In this document: positions 1 through 8,657 of the stretch, in pieces
Layout of the letters: every line of letters starts with the position of its first letter
Numbering within the stretch: position 1 is the stretch's first letter
Program-made: the position numbers and the translations under genes
Source: Flavobacterium panacis
GTDB taxonomy: Bacteria; Bacteroidota; Bacteroidia; Flavobacteriales; Flavobacteriaceae
Assembly: GCF_024649945.1 (NCBI RefSeq)
Contig: NZ_JANKMS010000009.1
Coordinates: 186,001-250,000, forward strand
Direction: 5' to 3'
DNA length: 64,000 nucleotides
The notes under the pieces: model-generated
Told to the model about the DNA's origin: nothing
The model's input: the letters and a program-made list of their open reading frames with translations, nothing else
Databases searched by the model: none

Positions 1-30
1 TACAATTAGATAACAAATAAAAAGTTGATT

Positions 31-367
31 TAACCGCAAAGTACGCAAAGATTTTTTAATGCTTTAGTGATATTAACGCAAAGTTCGCAAGTCTTAGTGT
101 AAACAAAACTCAGTGAATTTTAACGCAAAGCACGCAAAGTCCCTTTTTTTGAGTTCAAGTAAGATCTAAATAGTAAGTTCGCAAAACTAGTTTGCCAGTT
201 GCCTCCAGTTTTAAATGGAGGTTTAATTTTTAGGTAAAAGAAAGGCTTTAGCCAAACATGGGTAGTTCGGCTAAAGCCTTTTCAATATGTTGTTTTTTCA
301 TCCAGCTAAAGCTGGATGTAACTCAATTATAATAAAATCTTTGCGAACCCTTGCGCCCTTGCGGTTA
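31..367. repeat. Intergenic inverted-repeat cluster; no gene in bases 1-386
   Basis: Bases 1-386 hold no convincing gene. Three direct copies of a TAACGCAAAGnnCGCAAAG-like unit lie at 31-50, 73-90 and 121-139. An inverted relative (CTTTGCGAACCCTTGCGCCC) begins near 338, so the block is bounded by inverted repeats. Inside are three hairpins: CCTCC/GGAGG at about 203-222, AAAGGCTTTAGCC/GGCTAAAGCCTTT at about 242-281, and CCAGC/GCTGG at about 302-316. This looks like non-coding repeat debris of the kind scattered in Flavobacterium genomes. Any role as a terminator is inference. Confidence 0.6.
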
Positions 368-386
368 TTTTTTTTGGATTAATTTT

Positions 387-734
387 TTAAAATTTCAAAT
401 TCTGAGTTTCTTTCTGAGCAAATTCTTTAATTCGTTTTTCTACTTCATAAAAAACAGTAATAGCTTTTTCTCCAGCTTCTGTCAATCGTGCGCCGCCGCC
501 ACCTTTTCCGCCCAGAAGTTTTTCGACCAAAGGAGATTCTGCACGTTGATTCATTTCTTCAACCAACTGCCACGCCTGTCGATATGCCATTTTCATTTCT
601 TTGGCAGCATTGGTGATAGAGCCGGTTTTTCGGATATTTTCCAGAAGCCAGATTTTTCCAATTCCAAGAAAAGCGCCTTCGGTTTCTTCAATCCAAATAC
701 GGACTTCAATTTTATATTTCTTATTTTCTGCCAT
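387..734 (-). CDS. ModE-like winged-helix transcriptional regulator (DNA-binding domain only)
   Basis: The 115-residue protein matches the N-terminal LysR/ModE-type winged helix. The recognition helix region GSITNAAKEMKMAYRQAW is at residues 38-55, and the glycine-rich wing GGKGGGGARLTEAG at 75-88. Full-length ModE has C-terminal molybdate-binding (Mop) domains, and these are absent here. The family is linked to molybdate transport control, but no molybdate genes are present in the window. The gene stands alone, divergent from leuS. The ligand and targets are unknown, and it may regulate genes upstream of the window. Confidence 0.8.
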   Translation of the reverse strand: MAENKKYKIEVRIWIEETEGAFLGIGKIWLLENIRKTGSITNAAKEMKMAYRQAWQLVEEMNQRAESPLVEKLLGGKGGGGARLTEAGEKAITVFYEVEKRIKEFAQKETQNLKF

Positions 735-837
735 CGATTTTCAATGTAAATAAGTGTTTTTTATTTACAATAATACGTGTTTTTACTTAACTCAGAATGC
801 GTAAAAATTAAATTTATTTGTTTGTCAATGAAATAGC

Positions 838-868
838 TTTGGTACAATCTACAATAAATGTAAATTTG
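838..868 (+). promoter_or_regulatory. Bacteroidetes-type promoter of leuS
   Basis: TTTG at 838-841, a 19-nt spacer, then TAAATTTG at 861-868. This matches the -33/-7 consensus (TTTG, TAnnTTTG) of the Bacteroidetes primary sigma factor. The start codon lies 66 nt further on. Confidence 0.7.
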
Positions 869-934
869 CGGCATAATTCACAAAGTGAGAAAACCTTAGA
901 ACCTTTGTCACTTTGCAACTTTGAACCTTAAAAA

Positions 935-3799
935 ATGAAATACAATCCAAACGAAATTGAAGCCAAATGGCAAAAATATTGGGCAGAAAATCAAACTTTT
1001 GCAGCAAAAAACAATTCTGAAAAACCGAAGCATTATGTTCTCGATATGTTTCCTTATCCATCAGGAGCAGGATTACACGTTGGACATCCGCTTGGTTATA
1101 TAGCATCAGATGTTTATTCTCGTTTCAAAAGACATCAAGGATTCAATGTTTTGCATCCAATGGGATACGATAGTTTCGGATTACCAGCAGAGCAATATGC
1201 AATTCAGACAGGGCAACGTCCAGAAGATACAACTCGTGTAAATATTGACGGTGGAGTAGATAAGGAAGGAAAACAAATTGCAGGATACAGAAAACAATTA
1301 GATAAAATCGGATTCTCATTTGACTGGGCACGTGAAGTGCGTACGTCAAATCCAGATTATTACAAACATACACAATGGATTTTTATCCAATTATTTAATT
1401 CTTGGTATTGCAAAAAACAGGGAAAAGCTTTTGATATTTCAGAGTTGGTAACTGTTTTTGAAGAAAGTGGAAATGCTTTAGTGGAAGCTGTATGCGACGA
1501 TAATGTACAAATTTTCACAGCTGACGAATGGAATTCCTATTCAGAAGATCGCAAAGAACAAATCTTGTTACAATATAGATTAACGTATTTGGCAGAAACA
1601 GAAGTAAACTGGTGTCCTGGTTTGGGAACTGTTTTGGCAAATGACGAAATCGTAAACGGAGTTTCTGAGCGTGGAGGATTTCCTGTTATTCGTAAAAAAA
1701 TGACACAATGGAGCATGCGAATTTCTGCTTATGCAGAGCGTTTGCTTGATGGTTTAAATGATATCGATTGGAGTGAATCAATCAAAGAATCGCAAAGAAA
1801 CTGGATTGGGAAATCGGTTGGGGCGATGGTTACTTTTAAAGTGAAAAATCACGATGAAGTAATTGACGTTTTTACCACTCGTCCAGATACTATTTTTGGA
1901 GTAACATTTATGACTTTGGCACCAGAACACGATTTGGTTGCTAAAATTACAACTCCGGAACAAAAAGCAGAAGTTGAAGCATACATCGAAAAAACGTCTA
2001 AACGTTCTGAGCGCGAGCGTATGGCCGATGTAAAAACGATTTCTGGAGTATTTACAGGGGCTTATGCAGAACATCCTTTCACAAAAGAACCAATTCCGGT
2101 TTGGATTGGAGATTATGTTTTGGCAGGTTACGGAACAGGAGCGGTTATGGCGGTTCCTTGCGGTGACGAAAGAGATTATGCTTTTGCTAATTTCTTTAAA
2201 GGTCAAAACGGAATGCAGGAAATTAAAAATATTTTTGCCAATGTTGATATTTCTGAAGCTGCTTACGGATCAAAAGACAACGTTGAAATCGCAAATTCTG
2301 ATTTCTTAAACGGATTAAATTATAAAGAGGGAACTAAAAAAGCAATCGAAAAATTGGAAGAAATTGGTCAGGGAACTGGAAAAACCAATTACCGTTTGCG
2401 TGATGCTGTTTTCTCTCGTCAGCGTTATTGGGGTGAGCCATTCCCAGTTTATTACGTGAATGGACTTCCAAAAATGATTGATGTGCAGCACTTGCCAATT
2501 ATTTTACCAGAAGTAGAGAAATATTTACCAACTGAAGACGGATTACCGCCATTAGGAAACGCCGCAGTTTGGGCTTGGGATACCAACCAAAATAAAGTTG
2601 TGAATACCGATTTAGTAGACAATGTTTCGATTTTTCCTTTAGAATTAAACACAATGCCAGGTTGGGCGGGAAGTTCATGGTATTGGATGCGTTACATGGA
2701 TGCTCACAATGAAGATGAATTTGCAAGTAAAGAAGCTTTAGCTTACTGGGAAAGTGTAGATTTATACATTGGAGGAAGTGAGCACGCAACAGGTCACTTA
2801 TTGTATTCTCGTTTCTGGAATAAATTCTTAAAAGATAAAGGTTTTGCTCCAACTGAAGAACCATTCAAAAAACTGATTAATCAGGGAATGATTTTAGGAA
2901 CAACGGCTTATGTTTACAGATTAGAAGGAACAAATACTTTTGTATCTAAAAATAAAATTGGCGATCAAAAAGTACAGCCAATTCGCGTTGATGTTAATTT
3001 CGTTAATTCTTCTGATGAATTAAATATCGAAAAGTTTAAAGCTTGGAGAGAAGATTTCAATACAGCTGAATTTATTTTTGATGAAAACGGAAAATACATT
3101 GTAGGTCGTGAGGTTGAGAAAATGTCGAAATCATACTATAATGTAGTAACGCCAGATGATATTTGCGCAGAATATGGTGCTGATACATTACGTTTGTACG
3201 AAATGTTCTTAGGGCCATTAGAACAAGCAAAACCATGGAATACTGCTGGTATTTCAGGAGTTTTTGGTTTCCTTAAAAAATTATGGAGATTGTATTTTGA
3301 TGATAACGGCTTAATCGTAAACAACGACGAACCAACAAAAGACAACTTGAAATCATTACACAAAACCATCAAAAAAGTAGCAGATGATATTGAGAATTTC
3401 TCTTTCAATACTTCGGTTTCTCAGTTTATGATTTGTGTAAACGAATTGTCTTCTCAAAATTGTCATTCAAGAGCGATTTTAGAGCCGTTAGCGATTCTGG
3501 TTTCGCCTTACGCGCCACACATTGCTGAAGAATTATGGTCACAATTAGGAAACACAACTTCAATTTCTGATGTTGCGTTCCCAATTTTTGAAGAAAAACA
3601 TTTGGTTGAAACCAATAAAGAATATCCAGTTTCTTTCAACGGAAAAATGCGTTTTACAATCGAATTGCCTTTGGATTTAACCAAAGAACAAATTGAAGAA
3701 ATCGTTATGAAAGATGAAAGAACACAAAAACAATTAGACGGTAGAACGCCAAATAAAGTGATTATTGTTCCTGGAAAAATAATTAACCTTGTTGGTTAA
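935..3799 (+). CDS. leuS: Leucine--tRNA ligase
   Basis: Charges tRNA-Leu with leucine in the cytoplasm; essential for translation. It is a class I synthetase of 954 residues, longer than the roughly 860 of E. coli, consistent with insertions seen in Bacteroidetes versions. The HIGH motif is HVGH at residues 48-51 and the KMSKS loop is at 729-733. The editing domain shows the Thr-rich TTRPDT motif at 314-319 and GYGTGAVMAVP downstream. The C-terminal anticodon-binding domain is intact. The ATG at 935 follows a clear promoter, and the N-terminus aligns with the family start. It is monocistronic, followed by a hairpin terminator. Confidence 0.98.
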   Translation: MKYNPNEIEAKWQKYWAENQTFAAKNNSEKPKHYVLDMFPYPSGAGLHVGHPLGYIASDVYSRFKRHQGFNVLHPMGYDSFGLPAEQYAIQTGQRPEDTTRVNIDGGVDKEGKQIAGYRKQLDKIGFSFDWAREVRTSNPDYYKHTQWIFIQLFNSWYCKKQGKAFDISELVTVFEESGNALVEAVCDDNVQIFTADEWNSYSEDRKEQILLQYRLTYLAETEVNWCPGLGTVLANDEIVNGVSERGGFPVIRKKMTQWSMRISAYAERLLDGLNDIDWSESIKESQRNWIGKSVGAMVTFKVKNHDEVIDVFTTRPDTIFGVTFMTLAPEHDLVAKITTPEQKAEVEAYIEKTSKRSERERMADVKTISGVFTGAYAEHPFTKEPIPVWIGDYVLAGYGTGAVMAVPCGDERDYAFANFFKGQNGMQEIKNIFANVDISEAAYGSKDNVEIANSDFLNGLNYKEGTKKAIEKLEEIGQGTGKTNYRLRDAVFSRQRYWGEPFPVYYVNGLPKMIDVQHLPIILPEVEKYLPTEDGLPPLGNAAVWAWDTNQNKVVNTDLVDNVSIFPLELNTMPGWAGSSWYWMRYMDAHNEDEFASKEALAYWESVDLYIGGSEHATGHLLYSRFWNKFLKDKGFAPTEEPFKKLINQGMILGTTAYVYRLEGTNTFVSKNKIGDQKVQPIRVDVNFVNSSDELNIEKFKAWREDFNTAEFIFDENGKYIVGREVEKMSKSYYNVVTPDDICAEYGADTLRLYEMFLGPLEQAKPWNTAGISGVFGFLKKLWRLYFDDNGLIVNNDEPTKDNLKSLHKTIKKVADDIENFSFNTSVSQFMICVNELSSQNCHSRAILEPLAILVSPYAPHIAEELWSQLGNTTSISDVAFPIFEEKHLVETNKEYPVSFNGKMRFTIELPLDLTKEQIEEIVMKDERTQKQLDGRTPNKVIIVPGKIINLVG

Positions 3800-3821
3800 T
3801 AATCTTTAAATTCCAAATATG

Positions 3822-3860
3822 AAAATCCCAAATTCCAATTGTTGGAGTTTGGGATTTTTT
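3822..3860 (+). terminator. Terminator after leuS
   Basis: AAAATCCCAAA pairs with TTTGGGATTTTT across a short loop and runs into a T-rich stretch, 22 nt after the leuS stop codon. Confidence 0.7.
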
Positions 3861-3869
3861 ATTTTTTTT

Positions 3870-3920
3870 CCGCCACGAATTCACGAATTTTTATTCAATT
3901 AATTCGTGAATTTGTGGCGG
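3870..3920. repeat. Hairpin repeat of the GCCACGAATTCACGAATT family
   Basis: Left arm CCGCCACGAATTCACGAATT is nearly perfectly complementary to the right arm ending in TTTGTGGCGG. The same arms recur at 40948-41038 and 56456-56558, so this is a dispersed intergenic element. It lies directly downstream of the leuS terminator. Confidence 0.65.
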
Positions 3921-4091
3921 AAAATTACCCGAATCAGTTTGGAATTTGGAATTTTAATATTGGAGTTTTCCCCGAAAACATTGGGATTTGGATTTTTTTT
4001 TATTGAAATTTTAAAAAAGATTGTAACATTTTAATAGTTGTCGTATCAAAAGCATGGATCCGATTTAATTAACAACTTAAAACTATTAAAA

Positions 4092-4937
4092 ATGAAAAAG
4101 TATATCATCTTAATTATTGCCTTTTTATTCTCAGCTTTATGCTTAAATGTTTTCGGACAAACCAAACAATTTCCGTTTGAAGTTTTAAAAACAGGAAGTG
4201 GGGATCAATCTATTATATTTATTCCTGGTTTTGCTTCTTCTGGAGATGTTTGGAATGAAACCAGAGCTACATTCGAAAATCAATTTACTTGTTATACACT
4301 TACAATGGCAGGTTTTGCGGGTAGAAAAGCACAACCCAATGCTTCATTTGAAAACTGGAAAGCGGGAATTGCCAACTATATCCAAGAGAATAATATCCAA
4401 AAACCTATTTTAATTGGTCACAGTATGGGCGGCGGACTGGCACTTGCCATTGCAGCCGATTATCCAGATTTGATCAGCAAAATTGTAATTGTTGATGCGC
4501 TTCCGTGTTTGGCTGCTGTTACAGATCCTACTTTTAAATCAAAAGAAAACAACGATTGCTCTACGGCAGTAAACCAAATGACGGGAATGACGAATGATCA
4601 GTTTTTAGATATGCAAAAACAAACCATGCCAAGGCTTTTGCAAAATCAATCTAAACTGGATATGGTGGTAGATTGGAGTGTGAAATCAGACAGAACTACT
4701 TTCGGGCAAATGTTTTGTGATTTTTATAATATTGATTTAAGAGACAGAATTGCACAGATAAAATGTCCAGCTTTAATTTTATTAGAATCTTATTTTATAA
4801 ATTTAAAACCGACTATCGAAGATCAGTATAAGAATTTAAAAACGGCTAATTTTCAATATGCTACAAATGGTTTACATTTTATTATGTACGATGATACCGC
4901 TTGGTATTTAGGACAATTAAGTACTTTTTTAAAATAA
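4092..4937 (+). CDS. Secreted alpha/beta-fold hydrolase
   Basis: The 281-residue protein starts with a signal peptide (hydrophobic segment at residues 5-20, cleavage probable after FG). The ATG at 4092 is chosen over an in-frame TTG 54 nt upstream because it puts the signal peptide at the N-terminus. The nucleophile elbow GHSMGGG is at residues 109-115, with Ser111 the likely nucleophile. His262 in NGLHF is the likely catalytic base. The oxyanion-region motif FIPGFASS is at about 43-50. The substrate cannot be inferred. The stop codon is 5 nt before the sigma-factor gene, so the two are probably co-transcribed. Confidence 0.85.
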   Translation: MKKYIILIIAFLFSALCLNVFGQTKQFPFEVLKTGSGDQSIIFIPGFASSGDVWNETRATFENQFTCYTLTMAGFAGRKAQPNASFENWKAGIANYIQENNIQKPILIGHSMGGGLALAIAADYPDLISKIVIVDALPCLAAVTDPTFKSKENNDCSTAVNQMTGMTNDQFLDMQKQTMPRLLQNQSKLDMVVDWSVKSDRTTFGQMFCDFYNIDLRDRIAQIKCPALILLESYFINLKPTIEDQYKNLKTANFQYATNGLHFIMYDDTAWYLGQLSTFLK

Positions 4938-4942
4938 TAAAA

Positions 4943-5416
4943 ATGGAATTTGAACAAATCTACAAGACCTATTGGGATCGAATTTTCAGGCTTTGCATGG
5001 GTTTTGTAAACGATTATGATGCTGCACAGGATTTGGCTCAGGAAACTTTTATAATTGTCTGGCAAAAACTGGAAACTTTTAGAAATGAATCGGCGATTGG
5101 AACTTGGATTTTTAGAATTGCTTCTAATAATTGTCTAAGACAAATTGAAAAGCAGAAACGATTTCCAAAATCGGAACTTCCTGCTCATCTTTCAGAAGAA
5201 AAACATTATTCAATAGAACCGCAGATTCAGTTTTTATATAAATGTATTGCAGAGCTTCCGGAAACCGATCGTATCATTATTTCATTAGAATTAGAAGATA
5301 TTAAGCAAGCTGAAATTGCTAAAATCGTAGGGCTTTCAGAAGCAAATGTAAGAGTGAAAATTCACAGAATAAAAGAAAAACTGACTCAAAAATTTAAAGA
5401 AAATGAACAACGATAA
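4943..5416 (+). CDS. RNA polymerase ECF-type sigma factor
   Basis: The 157-residue protein has sigma-70 region 2 in its first 60 residues (YWDRIF, then DAAQDLAQETF, the core-binding and -10 recognition part). Region 4 is near the C-terminus (LPETDR, then AEIAKIVGLSEANVRVKIHRIK, the -35 recognition helix-turn-helix). It lacks regions 1 and 3, as ECF factors do. The ATG at 4943 is preferred to an upstream in-frame start inside the hydrolase gene. The next gene overlaps its 3' end and is a candidate anti-sigma. Its stimulus and regulon are unknown. Confidence 0.9.
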   Translation: MEFEQIYKTYWDRIFRLCMGFVNDYDAAQDLAQETFIIVWQKLETFRNESAIGTWIFRIASNNCLRQIEKQKRFPKSELPAHLSEEKHYSIEPQIQFLYKCIAELPETDRIIISLELEDIKQAEIAKIVGLSEANVRVKIHRIKEKLTQKFKENEQR

Positions 5417-5999
5417 CAATATGGATTTTAAAGATTTATGGAAAAAACAAACCATAAGTCAGCCCGATATGAAAGATTTATTAGAAAGGGTAAATACATT
5501 TAAAAAAGCAGCTTTACGCAGTTTATTGATTGTAAATATTCTGCTTTTTGCAACAAGTGCATTTGTCATTTTTATCTGGATTTATTATCAGCCACAATTT
5601 GTTTCGACCAAAATCGGAATAATCGTAACGATTCTGGCTATGATGCTTTATGTGTTTGTGTATAATAAATTGTCGGGCGAATATAAAAATATCGATTCAA
5701 CACAAACGAATCATGAATATTTACACAAACTGATTGTCATTAAAAAGAAACAGCAATTTTTACAAACCAAAATGATGAGTTTTTATTTTGTATTTCTAAC
5801 CATTGGAATTTGTCTGTATATGTATGAATATGCGAGTAGAATGTCTCTTTTGGGCGCAAGTCTTGCGTATGGAATAACTTTGCTTTGGATGTTTTTTAAT
5901 TGGTTTTACATCCGTCCGAAACAAATTAAAAAACAGCAGGAGAAAATAAATAGTTTGATTGAAAAATTCGAAGAAATCAACAATCAGTTCGAGTCATAA
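5403..5999 (+). CDS. Four-helix membrane protein, candidate anti-sigma factor
   Basis: The protein is 198 residues (192 if the ATG at 5421 is used). Hydrophobic segments lie at about 39-60, 68-87, 124-142 and 147-168, flanked by a charged N-terminus and a Lys/Glu-rich C-terminal tail. I do not recognise a domain. There is no HxxxCxxC zinc anti-sigma motif. The role as anti-sigma is inferred only from translational overlap with the ECF sigma gene (14 nt with the first ATG) and from membrane topology, a common ECF arrangement. A bidirectional terminator follows. Confidence 0.65.
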   Translation: MNNDNNMDFKDLWKKQTISQPDMKDLLERVNTFKKAALRSLLIVNILLFATSAFVIFIWIYYQPQFVSTKIGIIVTILAMMLYVFVYNKLSGEYKNIDSTQTNHEYLHKLIVIKKKQQFLQTKMMSFYFVFLTIGICLYMYEYASRMSLLGASLAYGITLLWMFFNWFYIRPKQIKKQQEKINSLIEKFEEINNQFES

Positions 6000-6001
6000 A
6001 A

Positions 6002-6040
6002 AAAAGAAGCTTCGTAAAATCCCCTACGAAGCTTTCTTTT
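6002..6040. terminator. Bidirectional terminator between convergent genes
   Basis: AAAAGAAGCTTCGTA pairs with TACGAAGCTTTCTTTT around an 8-nt loop. A-rich and T-rich flanks on both sides serve the membrane-protein gene on the plus strand and the lipoprotein gene on the minus strand. Confidence 0.8.
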
Positions 6041-6077
6041 ACCAAAAACAGAAAATCTAAATTCTAAAATTTATAGA

Positions 6078-6476
6078 TTATTGAGGAAAAACATATGGTG
6101 TAAGAGGTAATACAATTATACCATCACTTGTTGCTGTTGCAGTTAGTTCATTTTGTAGTTTTCCGCCAACATAAATTTTTCCTGTAAGTGTTTGTCCAGC
6201 AGTACCTCCGTATCCACTAGCGTTTATTGATGCTCCAAGAGATTTTGCTTCAGCTGTAAATTCTTTAGTCCAAGGAAGTTTAGTAATGTCTTCATTTAAT
6301 ACATTTCCTCCTTTTTCAAAGTAAGTAGTAGAAAGAGTTCCTGTATAATTTCCAGTTATTTCATATTTAACGTCTCTTGAATTAGTTCCAGATCCTTTAT
6401 CGTCATCGCTGCTGCAAGAAGCAAATGTAAATACAAGAGTCAGCATTAGCATAATTTGTTTCAATTGTGTTTTCAT
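6078..6476 (-). CDS. Small lipoprotein of unknown function
   Basis: The 132-residue protein has a type II signal peptide ending in the lipobox FASC (Cys21), followed by SSDDDKG. That acidic run resembles the lipoprotein export signal that sends Bacteroidetes lipoproteins to the cell surface. The rest is Gly/Thr-rich and probably beta-stranded, with no family recognised. The gene is transcribed away from the histidine kinase gene. The shared upstream region has two TAACTTTG promoter elements and a palindrome, so it is a likely target of that two-component system (inference). Confidence 0.75.
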   Translation of the reverse strand: MKTQLKQIMLMLTLVFTFASCSSDDDKGSGTNSRDVKYEITGNYTGTLSTTYFEKGGNVLNEDITKLPWTKEFTAEAKSLGASINASGYGGTAGQTLTGKIYVGGKLQNELTATATSDGIIVLPLTPYVFPQ

Positions 6477-6518
6477 GTGTAATTTCTTTAATTATTTATA
6501 TTTATAATCTTATATAAA

Positions 6519-6526
6519 CAAAGTTA
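6519..6526 (-). promoter_or_regulatory. -7 element of the lipoprotein promoter
   Basis: TAACTTTG on the minus strand, 43 nt upstream of the lipoprotein start codon. It is identical to the -7 element of the divergent kinase promoter. No good -33 TTTG is present, as expected of an activator-dependent promoter. Confidence 0.5.
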
Positions 6527-6572
6527 AAAGCTAATAAATCGGGTAACAATACCTGATAAAATGTATTTTTTA

Positions 6573-6590
6573 TTACCTGATTTCAGGTAA
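6573..6590. promoter_or_regulatory. 18-bp palindromic operator candidate
   Basis: TTACCTGATTTCAGGTAA is a perfect 8-bp inverted repeat with a 2-bp spacer. A partial copy (GGTAACAATACCTGA) lies about 30 bp to its left. It sits between two divergent TAnnTTTG promoters, centred roughly 60-70 bp from each predicted start site. That position suits an activator such as the LuxR-type response regulator encoded two genes downstream. The assignment to that regulator is inference. Confidence 0.55.
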
Positions 6591-6605
6591 AAGACAGGTT
6601 TTTCT

Positions 6606-6636
6606 TTTCGAAAGTCATTAAGCTTTAATAACTTTG
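6606..6636 (+). promoter_or_regulatory. Promoter of the histidine kinase operon
   Basis: TTTC at 6606-6609 (imperfect -33), 19 nt, then TAACTTTG at 6629-6636, 16 nt before the kinase ATG. Confidence 0.55.
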
Positions 6637-6652
6637 AGTAAATGCCCCATTT

Positions 6653-8641
6653 ATGAATAAAATCCACACCTTACTGCTTTTTTTGAGTTTCTCTGTTGTT
6701 TCTTATTCTCAGGTGATTCTTTCATTAGATGACGATACCGTTTATATTGACAGTATTGTCGGATATACAAAAAATGTAAAGTCAGACAGTATTAAGAGTT
6801 TGAATAGTTTCAGATTAGCCAAATTGTTTTTAATGGTGCAAGATGCTGAGAAATACAAAGAATTTCTTGCGCAGGGAAACCGTTTAAAAACGAAATTTCC
6901 TTTTGTAAATGATGCCGCTCTTTATTACAATGCTTATAGTTTTGTAGAAAAAGGAGATTTGGATGGTTATGAAAAAGCTTTACTGCAAGCCAATGAAAAG
7001 CTGAAAAAATACCGCTACAAAGAAGCTTACCGACTTCGAGCTATAGTGTTGCAGAATTACGGAATCTTGCAACAACATAAGAATAACGAAAATGCTTATA
7101 TGAAACTGCTCGTAAATGAAGCCATTCCGATTGCGAAAAAAAGTGGTGATTATGAGTTGATCAGTGGTTTGAGTAAAGCGGTGGGGATTATTTTTATGAA
7201 TAATAATGAACGAGAAAAAGCTGCAGAGTATCTTGACACGGCTCAGAAATATATAGAAAGTGCAACCAAAAAGTCGGCAACTTTGGCTGAATCTAAAATG
7301 GAGACTTATATAATTAATGCTGAGAATTTAGTCGAACTCAAACATTTTTATGATGCGAAAAGTATTTTGGATAAAGCTTTTTTGACTTTAAAAGATTATC
7401 CAGAATCTAACTTAAACGATTCTTATTTTTACTCAGAAGGAATTTATTATTCGAAACAAAATAAGCATAGTGAAGCCTTAATCAGTTTTGGGAAAGGAAT
7501 AAAATCATCTGAAAAACATAAAAACCTAGTTGCTTTAAACCGATTGAAATTTGCAGAATATGGAGTGCTTTTTAAGCTTAAAAACTATGATAAGGCAAAA
7601 AGTAATCTCGAATATTTAATTGAAAATACTTCTTTTATAATCGACAAGAAAAACTATTATAAAGAGTTGTCTAAGGTTTATAATGCGACAAAAGAATATT
7701 CGAAAGCATATTATTATTCAAATAAATATAATGTTGTCAATGATAGTCTTAAAGGAGATAAGCTAACAAACGAAATTGTCGAACTTGAGGCTAAATACAA
7801 AAAAGCGGAAAGCGAAAAAAAGATTTCCTTGTTGCAATCAGAAAATGAAAAAGCGATTTTACAAGCCAATAATAACCGATTGAATTCTATGCTTTTTGCG
7901 GTGCTTTCGTTTTTGTTGTTTTTGACTGTTTTGTTTTTGTGGAGTTGGAATAATTATCAGAAAAAGTTAAGTTTTCAAAAAGAGGTCAATCATAAACAAG
8001 AATTGGATGTGCTTGAAAATGAGAAGAAATTGTCGATTTCGAATGCTTTGATTCAAGGAGAAGAAATCGAAAGAAAACGAATTGCCAGAGATTTACACGA
8101 CGGACTCGGAAGTATGCTTTCTGGATTGAAAATGCATTTGAACCTTTCTAAGCGTGATCATAAAGAAAATGATCCGAATATTAATGAAATGCTTAATGAT
8201 TCTATAAAAGAACTTCGCAATATTTCTCAAAATTTAATGCCCGAAAGTTTAATGAAATTAGGATTGGAACACGCATTAAAAGATTTGTGTGCTTCGCATT
8301 CTAATTCGGAAACAACAATTGAATTACAGTATTTTATAAAAAGAGCAAGTGTGCCGCAACATTTTAAAGTAATGATTTTTAGAATCATTCAGGAACTTTT
8401 GAATAATGCATTAAAATATGCTAAAGCTTCGCAGATTCTGGTTTCTTGTTCTCAAAATAAAGATGTTTATTTTATCACAGTAGAAGATAACGGAATTGGA
8501 TTTAATGTTGCATTTGCGGAAAAACGCGAAGGAATGGGCTTGCGAAATATAAAAAACCGTGTCGCTTTTATGAATGGGAAATTAGAAATCGATTCGGTTA
8601 TTGGTAAAGGAACATCAACTTATATTGAGTTGAAAATTTAA
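6653..8641 (+). CDS. TPR-containing sensor histidine kinase (NarL/HisKA_3 type)
   Basis: The 662-residue protein has a signal peptide (residues 1-19) and a long alpha-helical, TPR-like sensor region to about residue 380. A coiled coil precedes one transmembrane helix at about 412-432. A second coiled coil leads to the HisKA_3 domain, with the phospho-acceptor in ARDLHDGLGS (His482). The HATPase_c N-box is ELLNNALKYA and the G-boxes are DNGIGF and GMGLRNI. The sensor should face the periplasm and the kinase the cytoplasm. Its partner regulator is encoded 16 nt downstream. The signal is unknown. Confidence 0.92.
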   Translation: MNKIHTLLLFLSFSVVSYSQVILSLDDDTVYIDSIVGYTKNVKSDSIKSLNSFRLAKLFLMVQDAEKYKEFLAQGNRLKTKFPFVNDAALYYNAYSFVEKGDLDGYEKALLQANEKLKKYRYKEAYRLRAIVLQNYGILQQHKNNENAYMKLLVNEAIPIAKKSGDYELISGLSKAVGIIFMNNNEREKAAEYLDTAQKYIESATKKSATLAESKMETYIINAENLVELKHFYDAKSILDKAFLTLKDYPESNLNDSYFYSEGIYYSKQNKHSEALISFGKGIKSSEKHKNLVALNRLKFAEYGVLFKLKNYDKAKSNLEYLIENTSFIIDKKNYYKELSKVYNATKEYSKAYYYSNKYNVVNDSLKGDKLTNEIVELEAKYKKAESEKKISLLQSENEKAILQANNNRLNSMLFAVLSFLLFLTVLFLWSWNNYQKKLSFQKEVNHKQELDVLENEKKLSISNALIQGEEIERKRIARDLHDGLGSMLSGLKMHLNLSKRDHKENDPNINEMLNDSIKELRNISQNLMPESLMKLGLEHALKDLCASHSNSETTIELQYFIKRASVPQHFKVMIFRIIQELLNNALKYAKASQILVSCSQNKDVYFITVEDNGIGFNVAFAEKREGMGLRNIKNRVAFMNGKLEIDSVIGKGTSTYIELKI

Positions 8642-8657
8642 TTACAGCTTATAAATT

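Noticed and set aside
351..749. A 132-codon frame antisense to the ModE-like gene
   Set aside because: It is Phe/Ser-rich, the typical shadow of a Glu/Lys-rich gene on the other strand.
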